Translations under genes and position numbers: made by a program
In this document: piece after piece, positions 6,502 through 6,693 of the stretch
Numbering within the stretch: position 1 is the first letter of the stretch
How the letters are laid out: each line of letters starts with the position of its first letter
Origin: Syntrophobacterales bacterium
Lineage (GTDB): Bacteria; Desulfobacterota; Desulfobaccia; Desulfobaccales; 0-14-0-80-60-11
Assembly: GCA_023229795.1 (NCBI GenBank)
Contig: JALNYP010000124.1
Coordinates: 1-6,693, forward strand
Direction: 5' to 3'
DNA length: 6,693 bases
Notes under the pieces: model-generated
The model's input: only the letters and a program-made list of their open reading frames with translations
Databases searched by the model: none
Told to the model about the DNA's origin: nothing

Positions 6502-6693
6502 CGATCAGGCAGGTCTTCTGGCTTACCCCTTTCCCGCTCGCCTTCCCAACCCTTTAGGTCAGTGACTTTTTTACCCGCAGACCTTGTTTGTCTCCGGGAC
6601 GTTGCGGAAAAACATCAACAACCGGTTTCCTTAAACCGGCGTCGGGGGGCTTACAGCATCGGCCTCCATGCGGCGGATTTGCACCGCCTTCCC
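6502..6693 (-). promoter_or_regulatory. Cobalamin (B12) riboswitch, 5' end cut by the window edge
   Basis: Read on the minus strand from the right edge, the sequence carries the conserved blocks of a cobalamin riboswitch in order. These are GGGAA, then GGTGCAAATCC, CTGTAA, a perfect CCGGTTT/AAACCGG hairpin (6622-6639), a long stem-loop (6574-6598, one mismatch), GTCACTG, GGGAAGGCGAGC, and the 3' B12-box block GTAAGCCAGAAGACCTGCC (plus-strand 6508-6526). The typical CCCGCAACTGTAA block is degenerate (GCCGATGCTGTAA). The outer stem and the promoter lie beyond the window. It regulates the dehydrogenase / TrpD-like operon through the terminator that follows. Which cobalamin form it prefers cannot be told from the sequence by eye. 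Confidence 0.93.

Overview
The window looks like a chromosomal segment of a GC-rich Gram-negative bacterium. One gene encodes a lipoprotein, and another encodes a membrane-anchored HD-GYP protein. A cobalamin riboswitch followed by an intrinsic terminator would suit a Desulfobacterota/deltaproteobacterial genome, but that placement is inference and no gene here fixes it. I see no tRNA or rRNA genes, insertion sequence, CRISPR array or phage gene.

Layout from left to right. Bases 2-376 (+) are the C-terminal end of a DEAD/DEAH-box helicase of the MrfA/YprA/Hrq1 type, with its cysteine zinc cluster. It converges, with an 18-base gap, on a full-length NAD-type malic enzyme (395-2092, -). Next, all on the minus strand, come a small DUF1499 lipoprotein (2196-2639) and an HD-GYP cyclic-di-GMP phosphodiesterase-type protein (2636-4048). 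These two overlap by ATGA and are probably translationally coupled. After an AT-rich gap of about 196 bases comes a second minus-strand unit: a divergent TrpD/anthranilate phosphoribosyltransferase-like protein (4245-5372) preceded by a zinc-dependent medium-chain dehydrogenase (5395-6414). Upstream of the dehydrogenase are a very stable intrinsic terminator (6435-6479) and a cobalamin riboswitch (6502 to the window edge), whose 5' end is cut off.

The most interesting unit is riboswitch - terminator - dehydrogenase - TrpD-like protein. The arrangement predicts that high cobalamin stops transcription, so the two enzymes are made when cobalamin is scarce. Neither is a standard cobalamin-biosynthesis gene. 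The TrpD-like protein keeps the fold and the metal-binding DE pair but has lost residues that bind anthranilate in true TrpD. It is therefore probably not a tryptophan enzyme and may act on another aromatic or amine acceptor in a cobamide-linked pathway. That pathway is a hypothesis; the regulatory RNA and the changed residues are read directly from the sequence.
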